In this document: piece after piece, positions 1-7,853 of the stretch
How the letters are laid out: each line of letters begins with the position of its first letter
Numbering within the stretch: the stretch's first letter is position 1
NCBI GenBank assembly: GCA_002393575.1
Contig: DGSN01000072.1
Span: 34,109 to 98,108, forward strand
Source: Prevotellaceae bacterium UBA4361
GTDB taxonomy: Bacteria; Bacteroidota; Bacteroidia; Bacteroidales; Bacteroidaceae
Direction of reading: 5' to 3'
Length of the DNA: 64,000 nucleotides
Made by a program: the position numbers and the translations under genes
The notes under the pieces: model-generated
What the model saw: the letters and a program-made list of their open reading frames with translations, nothing else
Told to the model about the DNA's origin: nothing
The model's database searches: none

Positions 1-857
1 CCACCGAAGTTACGGTCGCCCACGTTGTTCGCACTCGACACGAGCGAGTACTGGTTAGGACCATTGAAGCGGTTCACGTTTGCACGTGCATTGTAGCGGC
101 GTTCCGTTCCCAAGCCACCGCTGATTTGTCCGAACCAACCGTTGTTCATGCCCTTCTTCACGGTGAGGTCGAGTACCGTTTCGTCCTCGCCATCGTCGAT
201 GCCCGTGATGCGGCTGAGGTCGCTCTTGCGGTCATACGACTTGATTTTGTCGATGATGTTCGTTGGCAGGTTCTTCAGGGCGATATTCTTGTCGTTGATG
301 AAAAATTCCTTTCCATCCACGAGAATCTTCTTCACCTCCTTACCATTGATTTTGATGGTTCCGTCGTCCTCAATCGTTGCACCAGGAAGCTTCTTCACAA
401 GGTCCTCCAGCGCACTGCCTTCGGGCAGACGATAAGCGTCGGCATTATAGACGAGCGAGTCGCCCTTCACCTGCACCTTCGCTGCGTTGGCAGTCACCTG
501 TGCCTCCTTCAGCATGATGGCATCGGTGGTGAGGGTGAAATAGCCGAGGTCCACGTCTTTCTTCTTTTCGTTGTTCAGGTTGAGCGACACCACATGGTTG
601 TGGTAGCCAATGAAGGAAATCTTCAGCAAATACTGTCCCTTCTTCACTCCGTTGATTTTGAAGGCTCCCTTCACGTCGGTGGCAGCACCGGTGACGAGAG
701 ATGTGTCTTTCACATTGCACACCTGCACGGTGGCTGACATGATGGGGTCGTTGGAACCTTTCTCCATGACGATACCCGAAAGATTGAACTTGGATTGACC
801 AAAGGCTGTGCTCACCATCAGCAGCGAAATCACAACCATCAACAGTCTTGTCTTCAT
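1..857 (-). CDS. TonB-dependent receptor-like outer membrane beta-barrel protein, C-terminus cut by window
   Basis: About 285 N-terminal codons are present, read from ATG at 857 down to the window edge; the barrel continues outside. Seen: a signal peptide ending STAFGQ, then a carboxypeptidase-regulatory-like beta-sandwich (roughly residues 22-105, with GIVMEKGSNDPIMSATVQV and ISFIGYHNH), then a plug-like domain with LPGATIEDDGTIKINGKEV and ILVDGKEFF, then the first barrel strands. This order is typical of the Bacteroidetes outer-membrane barrel family related to SusC and TonB receptors, but it lacks an obvious SusD partner here. A TAnnTTTG box lies 190 bases upstream. The substrate cannot be inferred. 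The family call is confident; the exact role is not. Confidence 0.85.
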   Translation of the reverse strand, partial: MKTRLLMVVISLLMVSTAFGQSKFNLSGIVMEKGSNDPIMSATVQVCNVKDTSLVTGAATDVKGAFKINGVKKGQYLLKISFIGYHNHVVSLNLNNEKKKDVDLGYFTLTTDAIMLKEAQVTANAAKVQVKGDSLVYNADAYRLPEGSALEDLVKKLPGATIEDDGTIKINGKEVKKILVDGKEFFINDKNIALKNLPTNIIDKIKSYDRKSDLSRITGIDDGEDETVLDLTVKKGMNNGWFGQISGGLGTERRYNARANVNRFNGPNQYSLVSSANNVGDRNFG

Positions 858-1047
858 CTTAGTTTTGTAAATTATAAAAAAAATTGATATTACCTTTAAA
901 ATTCCTTCACGTGGGAAACCGCGAAGAATCGGAAAAGGAGGGATAAGACGACCTAAATGCAATTTCTTTTTACCTGTCCTACTTCAATTGTTCTATAATT
1001 AAGGACTCAAGGAACGCGATAAATCTCTGCCTTTTACGTTTTCGACT

Positions 1048-1056
1048 GCAAAGTTA
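1048..1056 (-). promoter_or_regulatory. Bacteroidetes-type -7 box for the receptor at 1-857
   Basis: On the minus strand the sequence reads TAACTTTGC, matching the TAnnTTTG -7 consensus of the Bacteroidetes primary sigma factor. It would place the start near 1041 and give a leader of about 185 nt. A clear -33 TTTG at the right spacing was not found. Confidence 0.45.
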
Positions 1057-1152
1057 CGAATAAGTTTAATCACAGCTCGTCTTTTTTTTCATTTTTCCTG
1101 CCGCTGCCTCGCTTTTACGCCCAAGCAAGCATGAAACGACACTGGCGGAACG

Positions 1153-1230
1153 AAGGTTCAAACGAGTGCCAACGAACGTTCGTTGACATGCGTTTGAACG
1201 CTCAAAAACATTCGTTTGAACGTTCGTCCG
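1153..1230. repeat. R11 cluster: ACGAACGTTCGT-type palindromes
   Basis: The 496-base spacer 858-1353 contains no gene. Its centre holds a cluster of short palindromic units: a perfect 14-bp AACGAACGTTCGTT at 1171-1184 plus GTTTGAACG(T/C)TC units at about 1192 and 1213. Related clusters occur at 18209-18287 and 50288-50372, and a single unit at 44711. They are not part of the promoter of the GH2 gene that follows. Confidence 0.6.
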
Positions 1231-1306
1231 CAAAGTCCATCCTTTGCTTTCCATCGAATGGATGGAAAGAAATCCTTCCAAGTTTTTCATTTTCACGATT
1301 TTTCTT

Positions 1307-1315
1307 TAACTTTGC
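1307..1315 (+). promoter_or_regulatory. Promoter -7 box of the GH2 gene
   Basis: TAACTTTGC matches TAnnTTTG and lies 39 bases before the ATG at 1354, so transcription would start near 1322 with a leader of about 30 nt. The -33 region shows only a T-rich stretch near 1284. Confidence 0.55.
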
Positions 1316-1353
1316 ACCGAAGAATAATCTTCACAAAAACAAAGAAAAACATT

Positions 1354-3813
1354 ATGATGAATTCTATTTCAATGAAGAACATGAAGTATGTGCTCGTAGG
1401 AATCGCCATCGCCTGGCAGATTCCTGTTTCGGCACAAGGACGCAAAGAGAATTTCGACAACGGCTGGCGATTCCACCGCGGCATCGTGGCAAACGCTGAA
1501 GCTGCGGATTTCGACGACTCTCATTGGCGCGTACTGAACCTGCCTCACGACTGGAGCGTGGAGCCTCTGCCCATGCAGCGCGAGGGAACAACCATCGGAC
1601 CTTTCACCCGCGCCAGCGTTGGACGCTGGGACACGGGCGAGACGGAAGGAGGCGAAGGATGGTACAGAAAGACATTCCAAGCAGCAAGTTCGGACAGGAA
1701 CCGCCGCGTGGTGCTCCACGTGGAGGGAGCCTACAATGAGGCTGAAGTGTATGTGAACGGACAGAAACTCTTCTACAACCACTATGGCTACCAGCCTTTC
1801 AAGGTGGACATCTCGAAGCAACTGAAGTTCGGCAACAAGGACAATGTCATTGCCATCCGTGTGGTGAATGCAGGACTGAACACGCGCTGGTATGCAGGTT
1901 CGGGATTGTACCGCCACGTCTGGTTGGAACATACGGACAGGACGTGCCTCGACGAATGGGACACCTACGTCAATGCCACCATCCCTGCCACACTCACGAA
2001 GAACACCACCCGTGCTGATGCCGACATCAGCATCTCGACCATCGTCCACAACTACCAAAAGCGTGAAGTGAGCGGAGAGGTGGAAGTGGAGATTGACGGA
2101 CGGACGGTGACGGAGCCTTTCTCCGTGGGTGCCGACCACGACAGGGGCGTGAATCTCCATGCCACGATAAAGAAAGCGCAGCTCTGGAGCGTGGAGCATC
2201 CTAATCTCTACAAGGCTCACGTGCGCGTAAAAATAAATAAGGAGACAGTTGATGAAATCACCATTCCTTTCGGCGTGAGAAAGATTGAGGCGACTGCTGA
2301 AAAAGGATTCCTGCTCAACGGCAAAAGCATCAAGCTGAAGGGTGCATGCGTACACCACGACCACGGCCTTCTCGGTGCTGCGGCCCCCGACCGTGCTGAG
2401 ATTCACAAGGTGGAGCAGCTGAAGGGTTTGGGCTACAATGCCGTTCGCTGTTCGCACAATCTGCCTTCGGAGCGTTTCCTGCACGTGTGCGACTCGCTCG
2501 GACTCTTGGTGATGGACGAGGTGTTCGACCAATGGTTGGAGCCTAAGCGCGACCAGGACTACCACAGGCACTTCATGAAATATGCCCCTCAGGACATGGC
2601 TCTCATGGTGCGTCGCGACCGCAACCACCCAAGCGTCATCATCTGGAGCATCGGCAACGAGATTCCTGGACGTATCAAGGACGCAGGCATGGACGTGGCA
2701 CGGATGCTGCGCGAGGTGATTCACGCCAACGACACCACCCGCTTCATCTCGGCTGGTATCTGCGACTGGGACTATCAGGGCTATCCGTGGAAGGAGATGT
2801 CGGCAAAGGCTTTCCAAAGTCTTGACATTGCTGGCTACAACTACTTGCTCCGCCACTACGACGAGGACCACAACGCCTATCCCGACCGCATCATCATGGG
2901 CACAGAGTCATTTCCGCAGGATGTGGCAAAGATATGGAACTACACGGAGAAGCACAACTACTGCATCGGCGACTTCGTGTGGACTGCCATCGACTATGTG
3001 GGCGAAGCAGGACTGGCGAACAACATCCTCACCAAAGGCAACGAAGGCAATCAGCTCTTCATGGACTGGCCTTGGTTCAACTCCTGGTGCGGCGACATCG
3101 ACTTGGCTGGCAACAAGAAACCGCAGTCGTATCTGCGCGATGTGGTGTGGAGACGGTCGAACATCGAAATGGCGGTACATCCACCACTTCCTGAAGGAAT
3201 GAAAGAGAAATACACAGGATGGGGATGGAGAAGAGAGGAAAACCACTGGACATGGGACGGATTTGAAGGGCAACCCATGACGGTGAGGGTGTTTTCACGC
3301 GCTCCAAAAGTGAGCCTCAGCCTGAACGGAAAACTCATCGGTGAGCAGGAAGTGAACCGCGACACTTACGAAGCTGTCTTCACGGTGAACTACGAGCCAG
3401 GCGAACTCGTGGCAAAGAACTTGGGAAGCCGTGCGCAGGCTGGAGCCAAAGTGTTCAAGACGACGGGTGTACCTGCCAAAGTGGTGCTGACTGCCGACCG
3501 CAACCCTATTTCAGCTTCGCACAACGACTTGTCATACGTCAGCATCTCGGTGCTGGACAAGGACGGCAATGTTTGTCCGCGTGCAGAAGTGCCGCTGAAG
3601 GTGGAAACCAGCGGAGGCAAGGCCATCGTCGTCTGTGGTAACGGCAATCCTATAGACCTTGCTTCGTTCCGTTCGTTCACACCAAAAACATTCCGCGGCC
3701 AGGCACTCGCCATCGTGCAGGCTCAGGACGAAAGCGGAACCGTTTCGCTCAAGGTGAGCAGCGAAGGACTCGAAGGTGCTGAAATAGGCATCGAGATGGT
3801 AAGTGGTAAGTGA
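1354..3813 (+). CDS. Glycoside hydrolase family 2 (beta-galactosidase type)
   Basis: An 819-residue secreted or periplasmic GH2 enzyme expected to remove a beta-linked sugar, probably galactose, from the non-reducing end of oligosaccharides. The ATG at 1354 was chosen because it gives a signal peptide (hydrophobic VLVGIAIAW, cleavage after PVSAQ); the frame is open further up but there overlaps the promoter. Seen: an N-terminal jelly roll with W-Y-R-K-T-F and NARWYAGSGLYR-like motifs, an Ig-like domain, and the TIM barrel with NHPSVIIWSIGNE (acid/base Glu436) and GTESFP (nucleophile Glu518). C-terminal beta domains resemble the DUF4982 and Ig-like regions of Bacteroides GH2 enzymes. It stands alone, without SusC/D. 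The stop codon lies at the edge of repeat DNA (AAGTGAAA). Exact sugar specificity cannot be read from sequence. Confidence 0.9.
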   Translation: MMNSISMKNMKYVLVGIAIAWQIPVSAQGRKENFDNGWRFHRGIVANAEAADFDDSHWRVLNLPHDWSVEPLPMQREGTTIGPFTRASVGRWDTGETEGGEGWYRKTFQAASSDRNRRVVLHVEGAYNEAEVYVNGQKLFYNHYGYQPFKVDISKQLKFGNKDNVIAIRVVNAGLNTRWYAGSGLYRHVWLEHTDRTCLDEWDTYVNATIPATLTKNTTRADADISISTIVHNYQKREVSGEVEVEIDGRTVTEPFSVGADHDRGVNLHATIKKAQLWSVEHPNLYKAHVRVKINKETVDEITIPFGVRKIEATAEKGFLLNGKSIKLKGACVHHDHGLLGAAAPDRAEIHKVEQLKGLGYNAVRCSHNLPSERFLHVCDSLGLLVMDEVFDQWLEPKRDQDYHRHFMKYAPQDMALMVRRDRNHPSVIIWSIGNEIPGRIKDAGMDVARMLREVIHANDTTRFISAGICDWDYQGYPWKEMSAKAFQSLDIAGYNYLLRHYDEDHNAYPDRIIMGTESFPQDVAKIWNYTEKHNYCIGDFVWTAIDYVGEAGLANNILTKGNEGNQLFMDWPWFNSWCGDIDLAGNKKPQSYLRDVVWRRSNIEMAVHPPLPEGMKEKYTGWGWRREENHWTWDGFEGQPMTVRVFSRAPKVSLSLNGKLIGEQEVNRDTYEAVFTVNYEPGELVAKNLGSRAQAGAKVFKTTGVPAKVVLTADRNPISASHNDLSYVSISVLDKDGNVCPRAEVPLKVETSGGKAIVVCGNGNPIDLASFRSFTPKTFRGQALAIVQAQDESGTVSLKVSSEGLEGAEIGIEMVSGK

Positions 3814-3950
3814 AAAATAATAAAATGAAGAATGAAGAATGAAGAATGTATTTTACATTGCTCATTGGGCGAGTAAATTTCATTCTTCATTCGGAGCGTA
3901 GCGACAATTCTTCATTCTTCATTTAAGCGAAGCGCTCACTTTTCACTTTC
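3809..3950. repeat. R1 (GAAGAATG)n palindromic repeat with R2 tail
   Basis: Tandem GAAGAATG units, a loop, then the reverse-complement arm ATTCTTCATTCTTCA around GCGTAGCGACAA. It begins at the stop codon of the GH2 gene. The segment near 3889-3937 is clearly similar, with a few mismatches, to 52189-52237 inside the tamB coding region. Confidence 0.75.
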
Positions 3951-3978
3951 CAAGCCTCTTCCTTTTCAAAATAATCAC

Positions 3979-3987
3979 TAACTTTGC
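3979..3987 (+). promoter_or_regulatory. Promoter -7 box of the MORN gene
   Basis: TAACTTTGC matches the TAnnTTTG consensus 38 bases before the ATG at 4025. A second CTTTGC lies 20 bases further on, between this box and the start codon. Confidence 0.5.
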
Positions 3988-4024
3988 AGAGTTTTTAAAA
4001 ATCTTTGCAAAGTTTTTTATTTTT

Positions 4025-4672
4025 ATGAAACGTTTCTTATCATTCGCGTTCCTACTTTTCCTCAGTTCTTCGTTGCTCGTTCAGCACTCGTCAGCACAGT
4101 TTCAGAAACTGACGCGCCATCCAGAAATACCACTCGACTATGAATCGGCTTTCGTGGATTACGTGAAAGGATTCGCTGGCAGCGTGGTACGCTCCAACTA
4201 CGGTCAGTACTTCGGACAAATCACCCCCGAAGGCGAAATCTACGGATTTGGCGCTTTCTTCACCGACCAGGACGGCGAAGTGTATGGTTACTACCGCATG
4301 GGGAAACTCATCATCGGCATCAAGCAAAGCTCCAACACAGTGAAAGTGGGTAGCGAAACGCACTACACGGTGTATGACCTCACATCGGGGGAAGCTCTCT
4401 ACACGATGCTCGACGACCAACGCTACAACCTGAATGCGGAAAACAAGGCAGTGTGGAAATACATGCAAATCACCTACAAGAACGGCGACAAGTATGTGGG
4501 CGAAACGGTGAATGGTCAGCGCGAAGGCTATGGCATCTACTACTACCATTCGGGCGACTTCTATTTCGGTCGCTACAAGAACAACAAGCCTTATGGCTAC
4601 GGTGCCACCTTCACAACGAACAACCGCGTGACAATTCAGGACTGGGTGAATAAGGAAAATGAAGAACTTTAG
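4025..4672 (+). CDS. Secreted MORN-repeat protein
   Basis: 215 residues with a signal peptide (FAFLLFLSSSLLV, cleavage after SSAQ). The last third carries MORN repeats (YVGETVNGQREGYGIYYY, then YFGRYKNNKPYGYG), and an earlier degenerate copy is visible as YFGQITPEGEIYGFG. MORN repeats form beta-hairpin rods that usually mediate protein or lipid contacts; no catalytic residues are seen. The final codons and the stop (ENEEL, TAG) lie inside the left terminal inverted repeat of an R3 element starting at 4658, so the natural C-terminus has probably been replaced or extended by repeat DNA. Function is unknown. Confidence 0.75.
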   Translation: MKRFLSFAFLLFLSSSLLVQHSSAQFQKLTRHPEIPLDYESAFVDYVKGFAGSVVRSNYGQYFGQITPEGEIYGFGAFFTDQDGEVYGYYRMGKLIIGIKQSSNTVKVGSETHYTVYDLTSGEALYTMLDDQRYNLNAENKAVWKYMQITYKNGDKYVGETVNGQREGYGIYYYHSGDFYFGRYKNNKPYGYGATFTTNNRVTIQDWVNKENEEL

Positions 4673-4785
4673 AAAGTACAAAGTACAATTTACAAGGTAC
4701 AACGTTGATGTACTTCTTTGTACTTATCACAGTTTCCACGTTGTACTTTGTTCTTTGTCCTTTGTACTTTCTAAAGTTCTTCATT
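4658..4785. repeat. R3 element, 128 bp, with perfect 26-bp terminal inverted repeats
   Basis: The left end (4658-4683) and right end (4760-4785) are exact reverse complements. The element is an inverted, almost identical copy of 22280-22407: the two differ at one internal base and in the last arm. The left end overlaps the end of the MORN gene. R1 units (CATTCTTCATTCTTAATTC) continue from 4786 to about 4850, directly against the GTG start of menA. Confidence 0.85.
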
Positions 4786-4854
4786 CTTCATTCTTAATTC
4801 ACAGCAAAGCGACCATTCTTCATTCTTAATTCTTAATTCTTCATTAAAACGAAG

Positions 4855-5838
4855 GTGAAAGTAAATTCTCCTAAAGCATGGTTTTTGGCTGCACGTCCCA
4901 AGACATTGACGGGCGCCGCTGCTCCAGTCCTTATGGGTGGAGCCTTGGCTGTTCACAACATGGGGCGAGTGATGGAAGCGGATGTGACGGTGGCAAAGCC
5001 TGCCATCCACGGTGGTTACACATGGGTGTTCATTCTCTGCCTGCTCTTTGCCTTCATCATGCAGATTGATGCCAACTTCGTGAACGACTATTTCGACTTC
5101 AAGAAGGGCACTGACCGTGAAGACCGACTGGGACCAGAGCGTGCTTGCGCTCAAGGATGGGTGACTCCCGAAGCCATGAAACGGGCTTTGTGGATTACGA
5201 CCATCGTGGGCTGTGCCGTAGGGTTGCCTTTGGCATGGATTGGTGGACCTTGGATGATACTGGTGGGACTGCTCTGTGTAGCCGCTGTCATGCTCTACAC
5301 CACTCGACTTTCTTATATCGGACTGGGCGATGTGCTTGTCATCGTTTTCTTTGGCATCGTCCCTGTGCTTTTCACGTATTGGTGCATGATGGCTCAAGCT
5401 TGTGGCTTGGACTTTTTCTTTTCGCAAGGCGCTTGGGGAAGTGCTGAAATTCGTGGTGGATGGGGCGAGGCTATCCTCTTGGGCATAGCAATGGGCCTCG
5501 TTACGGACTGTCTCCTGATGGTGAACAACTATCGCGATGTGGAGCAGGACAAAATCAGCGGAAAGCGAACAGTGGTGGTGCTTTTCGGCAAGAACTTCGG
5601 ACTTCGCTCTTACTTTTGGTTAGGCATTCTCGGTGCCATCATTGCCTTGGCGACAATGTTTTTCTGCTGCAAAGTGAACGCTGCGGCATTCATTCTCCTC
5701 TATCTGCTTGTGCATGCGATGACCTACAAGAAGATGCGCCACTCGCAAGGCAAAGAACTCAACAACGTGCTGGGAGGAACGGCACGCAACATTTTCATCT
5801 TCGGACTCCTGTGCAGCATCATCTTGTGCTTCACTTAG
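4855..5838 (+). CDS. menA: 1,4-dihydroxy-2-naphthoate polyprenyltransferase
   Basis: A 327-residue integral membrane UbiA-family enzyme of menaquinone synthesis that joins a polyprenyl chain to 1,4-dihydroxy-2-naphthoate. Seen: the N-terminal AARPKTL signature, the first Asp-rich motif NDYFDFKKGTDRED, a second motif NNYRDVEQD, and about eight hydrophobic helices. Translation starts at GTG; no in-frame ATG is near until residue 27, which would delete the RPKTL motif. The start codon is directly preceded by R1 repeat DNA, so the ribosome-binding region is repeat-derived. It converges with ispF, and the two stop codons overlap (5835-5838). Confidence 0.93.
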   Translation: MKVNSPKAWFLAARPKTLTGAAAPVLMGGALAVHNMGRVMEADVTVAKPAIHGGYTWVFILCLLFAFIMQIDANFVNDYFDFKKGTDREDRLGPERACAQGWVTPEAMKRALWITTIVGCAVGLPLAWIGGPWMILVGLLCVAAVMLYTTRLSYIGLGDVLVIVFFGIVPVLFTYWCMMAQACGLDFFFSQGAWGSAEIRGGWGEAILLGIAMGLVTDCLLMVNNYRDVEQDKISGKRTVVVLFGKNFGLRSYFWLGILGAIIALATMFFCCKVNAAAFILLYLLVHAMTYKKMRHSQGKELNNVLGGTARNIFIFGLLCSIILCFT

Positions 5839-6314
5839 TTCTTTTCCAACAGTGCCACTGCGTATGCACTGATGCCTTCCTCTCTTCCTGTAAAACCTAA
5901 TTTTTCGGTTGTGGTAGCTTTGATGCTGATGTCGTCAATGTCAATGCCCATCACTCCCGACAACACACGCTGCATCTCTGGAATGTGTGGATTCATCTTC
6001 GGACGCTCTGCACAAATCGTAGCATCGATATTGCCAATCTCATACCCTTTGCCACGAACCAATGCCACGGTCTTTCGGAGGAGAATCTTCGAATCGATGT
6101 CCTTGTATTCTCCTGCCGTGTCTGGGAAATGGAAACCAATGTCGCGCATATTGGCAGCCCCCAAGATGGCGTCGCAGATGGCATGTATCAGCACATCGGC
6201 ATCGCTATGTCCTAACAATCCCAAGGTGTGAGGAATCTTCACACCACCCATCCACAAGTCACGGCCTTCCACCAATTTGTGAACGTCGAATCCTAATCCT
6301 ATTCGTACTTTCAT
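5835..6314 (-). CDS. ispF: 2-C-methyl-D-erythritol 2,4-cyclodiphosphate synthase
   Basis: A 159-residue enzyme of the MEP isoprenoid pathway that cyclises the diphospho-erythritol intermediate. Seen: GFDVHKL with the metal-binding Asp and His, GHSDADVLIHAICDAILGA, DIGFHFPD, and the C-terminal TTEKLGFTGREEGI. Start at 6314 (MKVRIGLGFDVH); the frame extends nine codons further but nothing supports the longer form. The adjacent menA also acts on polyprenyl substrates, but the two genes converge and are not an operon. The R6 palindrome lies just upstream. Confidence 0.95.
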   Translation of the reverse strand: MKVRIGLGFDVHKLVEGRDLWMGGVKIPHTLGLLGHSDADVLIHAICDAILGAANMRDIGFHFPDTAGEYKDIDSKILLRKTVALVRGKGYEIGNIDATICAERPKMNPHIPEMQRVLSGVMGIDIDDISIKATTTEKLGFTGREEGISAYAVALLEKN

Positions 6315-6335
6315 CTTACATTTAGGTAATATTCC

Positions 6336-6406
6336 AACCATAACGATAACCTTAACCTTAACTTTCCATCCGGATGGCGGTTAAGGTTAAGGTTATCGTT
6401 ATGGTT
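6336..6406. repeat. R6 palindrome, near-perfect 71-nt hairpin with CCATCCGGATGG core
   Basis: Arms of AACCATAACGATAACC type read into CCATCCGGATGG (6366-6377) and out as the reverse complement. It lies between ispF and porV, both read on the minus strand, where the RNA would form one long stem. This is the solitary, un-nested form of the family seen at 19703-19850 and 21707-21780. Confidence 0.9.
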
Positions 6407-6417
6407 GAGATTTCTGT

Positions 6418-7635
6418 TTATCTTCTCCTACCCAACAAGTCCTTGATACCATCCATGTCGAAGGCAAGAGTGAAACGGAGCGTCTGGTCGAGTGGATTGG
6501 TCTGAGCCGCACTGATGACATAACCTGCATCGATGGAGAACACGTTCATCTTGAAACCAGCACCCACCGTGTAGTATTTTCGGTTTCCCTTGTTAGGATG
6601 CTCGTAGTGGTAACCAGCACGGAGGAAGAACTTGTTGTCGTAGCTGTATTCCAAACCCACACCAAAGTTGATTTCTTCCATTTCCTCCTTGAATCCACGA
6701 GGAGCATCGCTGAACGACTTGAAGATACCGGAAATGGAGGAAACATTGTTATAGCCTTCGGTATTGAGCCAGGAAGTGTAGCCCGAATAGTCATCTTCAG
6801 CAGCACCCGTCTTCTGAATGTATTGCTTCATGGTTGGACGCGTTGGCACCAAGAGTTTGTTGGCATCAGCCGAGATGGACAAGACATTGTACTCGTCGAA
6901 AGGAATCATGAACGAAGCACCCAAGCGCAAGTTGGCTGGAAGGAATTCTGAGGTGTTTCCTTCATCGTAAGAAATCTTCGAACCGATATTGGATATGTTC
7001 ATACCCCAACCCAACTGACATTCGCGTTGACCCAGATTGAGATAACCGTTATGGTAAATGGCAATGTCGGCAGCGAAAGCATTGCCTGCCGTCGTTTCAT
7101 CATCGGGAGCCTGAAGGTCGGAACGGATGTAGCGCAAAGCAACGGCAGCAGAGAATGTCTCGCTCAGCATTCGCGAGTAAGCCACGTCGAACGACATTTC
7201 GTATGGACGGATGGATTCACTATAGTTATCCACATTGAGGTTGTCGAAACCCGTGGAACTATAGAACACTTCACCGAGCGAGAAATAACGCAACGATGCA
7301 GAGATGGCATCCCACTCGCCGATTCTGTAATATCCCGTGATGTTGGCAAGGTCGATGTCGCTCACAATCTGTCGCAACCAAGGCGTGTAGTTGAGAGAAA
7401 CACCCGCACGACTGATGCAGAAAGGATACTTGGCTGGGTTCCAGTACTGTGAACTCACATCTGGGTCGGTGGCAACACCCACATCACCTATAGCACCAGC
7501 TCTTGCATCGGGAGCGATGGCCAGCGAGGTCACACCGTAATAAACGGGATTCAGTTCGTTCTCCACATCTTGAGCCTTTGCAGTGTTGCAAAGAACGGCA
7601 AGCATTATAAGTGCAATTAATTTACGTTTCATCAA
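6418..7635 (-). CDS. porV: Type IX secretion system outer membrane protein PorV
   Basis: A 405-residue outer-membrane beta-barrel with signal peptide (LIMLAVLCNTAKAQ). PorV (LptO, PG27) of Porphyromonas gingivalis receives T9SS cargo from the translocon and shuttles it to the sortase PorU at the cell surface. Seen: the family N-terminus NPVYYGVTSLAIAPDARAGAIGDVGVAT, SSQYWNPAKYPF, LNYTPWLRQIVSDI and repeating aromatic barrel strands to the C-terminal aromatic-rich end. PorU is not adjacent. Its presence agrees with the T9SS C-terminal sorting tails on the GH27 enzyme and the amylase in this window. Confidence 0.9.
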   Translation of the reverse strand: MMKRKLIALIMLAVLCNTAKAQDVENELNPVYYGVTSLAIAPDARAGAIGDVGVATDPDVSSQYWNPAKYPFCISRAGVSLNYTPWLRQIVSDIDLANITGYYRIGEWDAISASLRYFSLGEVFYSSTGFDNLNVDNYSESIRPYEMSFDVAYSRMLSETFSAAVALRYIRSDLQAPDDETTAGNAFAADIAIYHNGYLNLGQRECQLGWGMNISNIGSKISYDEGNTSEFLPANLRLGASFMIPFDEYNVLSISADANKLLVPTRPTMKQYIQKTGAAEDDYSGYTSWLNTEGYNNVSSISGIFKSFSDAPRGFKEEMEEINFGVGLEYSYDNKFFLRAGYHYEHPNKGNRKYYTVGAGFKMNVFSIDAGYVISAAQTNPLDQTLRFTLAFDMDGIKDLLGRRR

Positions 7636-7784
7636 AAAATCCGAAAAATAGTTTTGTTCATTTGGATGGAGAAACAGAAAGCAAGACTTTCAGTACCCAT
7701 CTTCTCAGTCAAGGCATAGGTATCCCTGCGTATTATTATAACGAAAACGAGAAATAATTATTGTATAAACACCAAAAATAAATG

Positions 7785-7833
7785 AAAGACCCACCCCAAC
7801 CCTGCTCACAGGCAGGATTGGGGTGGGTCTTTT
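7785..7833. terminator. Bidirectional stem-loop of R5 type downstream of gdhA
   Basis: Two 20-nt arms (7785-7804 and 7813-7832) pair with one mismatch around an 8-nt loop, and both ends carry A or T runs. The arms are the R5 sequence GACCCACCCCAACCC. Placed 20 bases after the gdhA stop, it can act as a terminator; this is inference from structure. Confidence 0.7.
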
Positions 7834-7853
7834 CCTTCCCTCACATGGAGGGT

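Noticed and set aside
1369..2871. Long open frame (500 codons) antisense to the GH2 gene
   Set aside because: It mirrors the codon structure of the GH2 frame, has no domain, and its composition (many His, Val, Arg) is typical of an antisense shadow.
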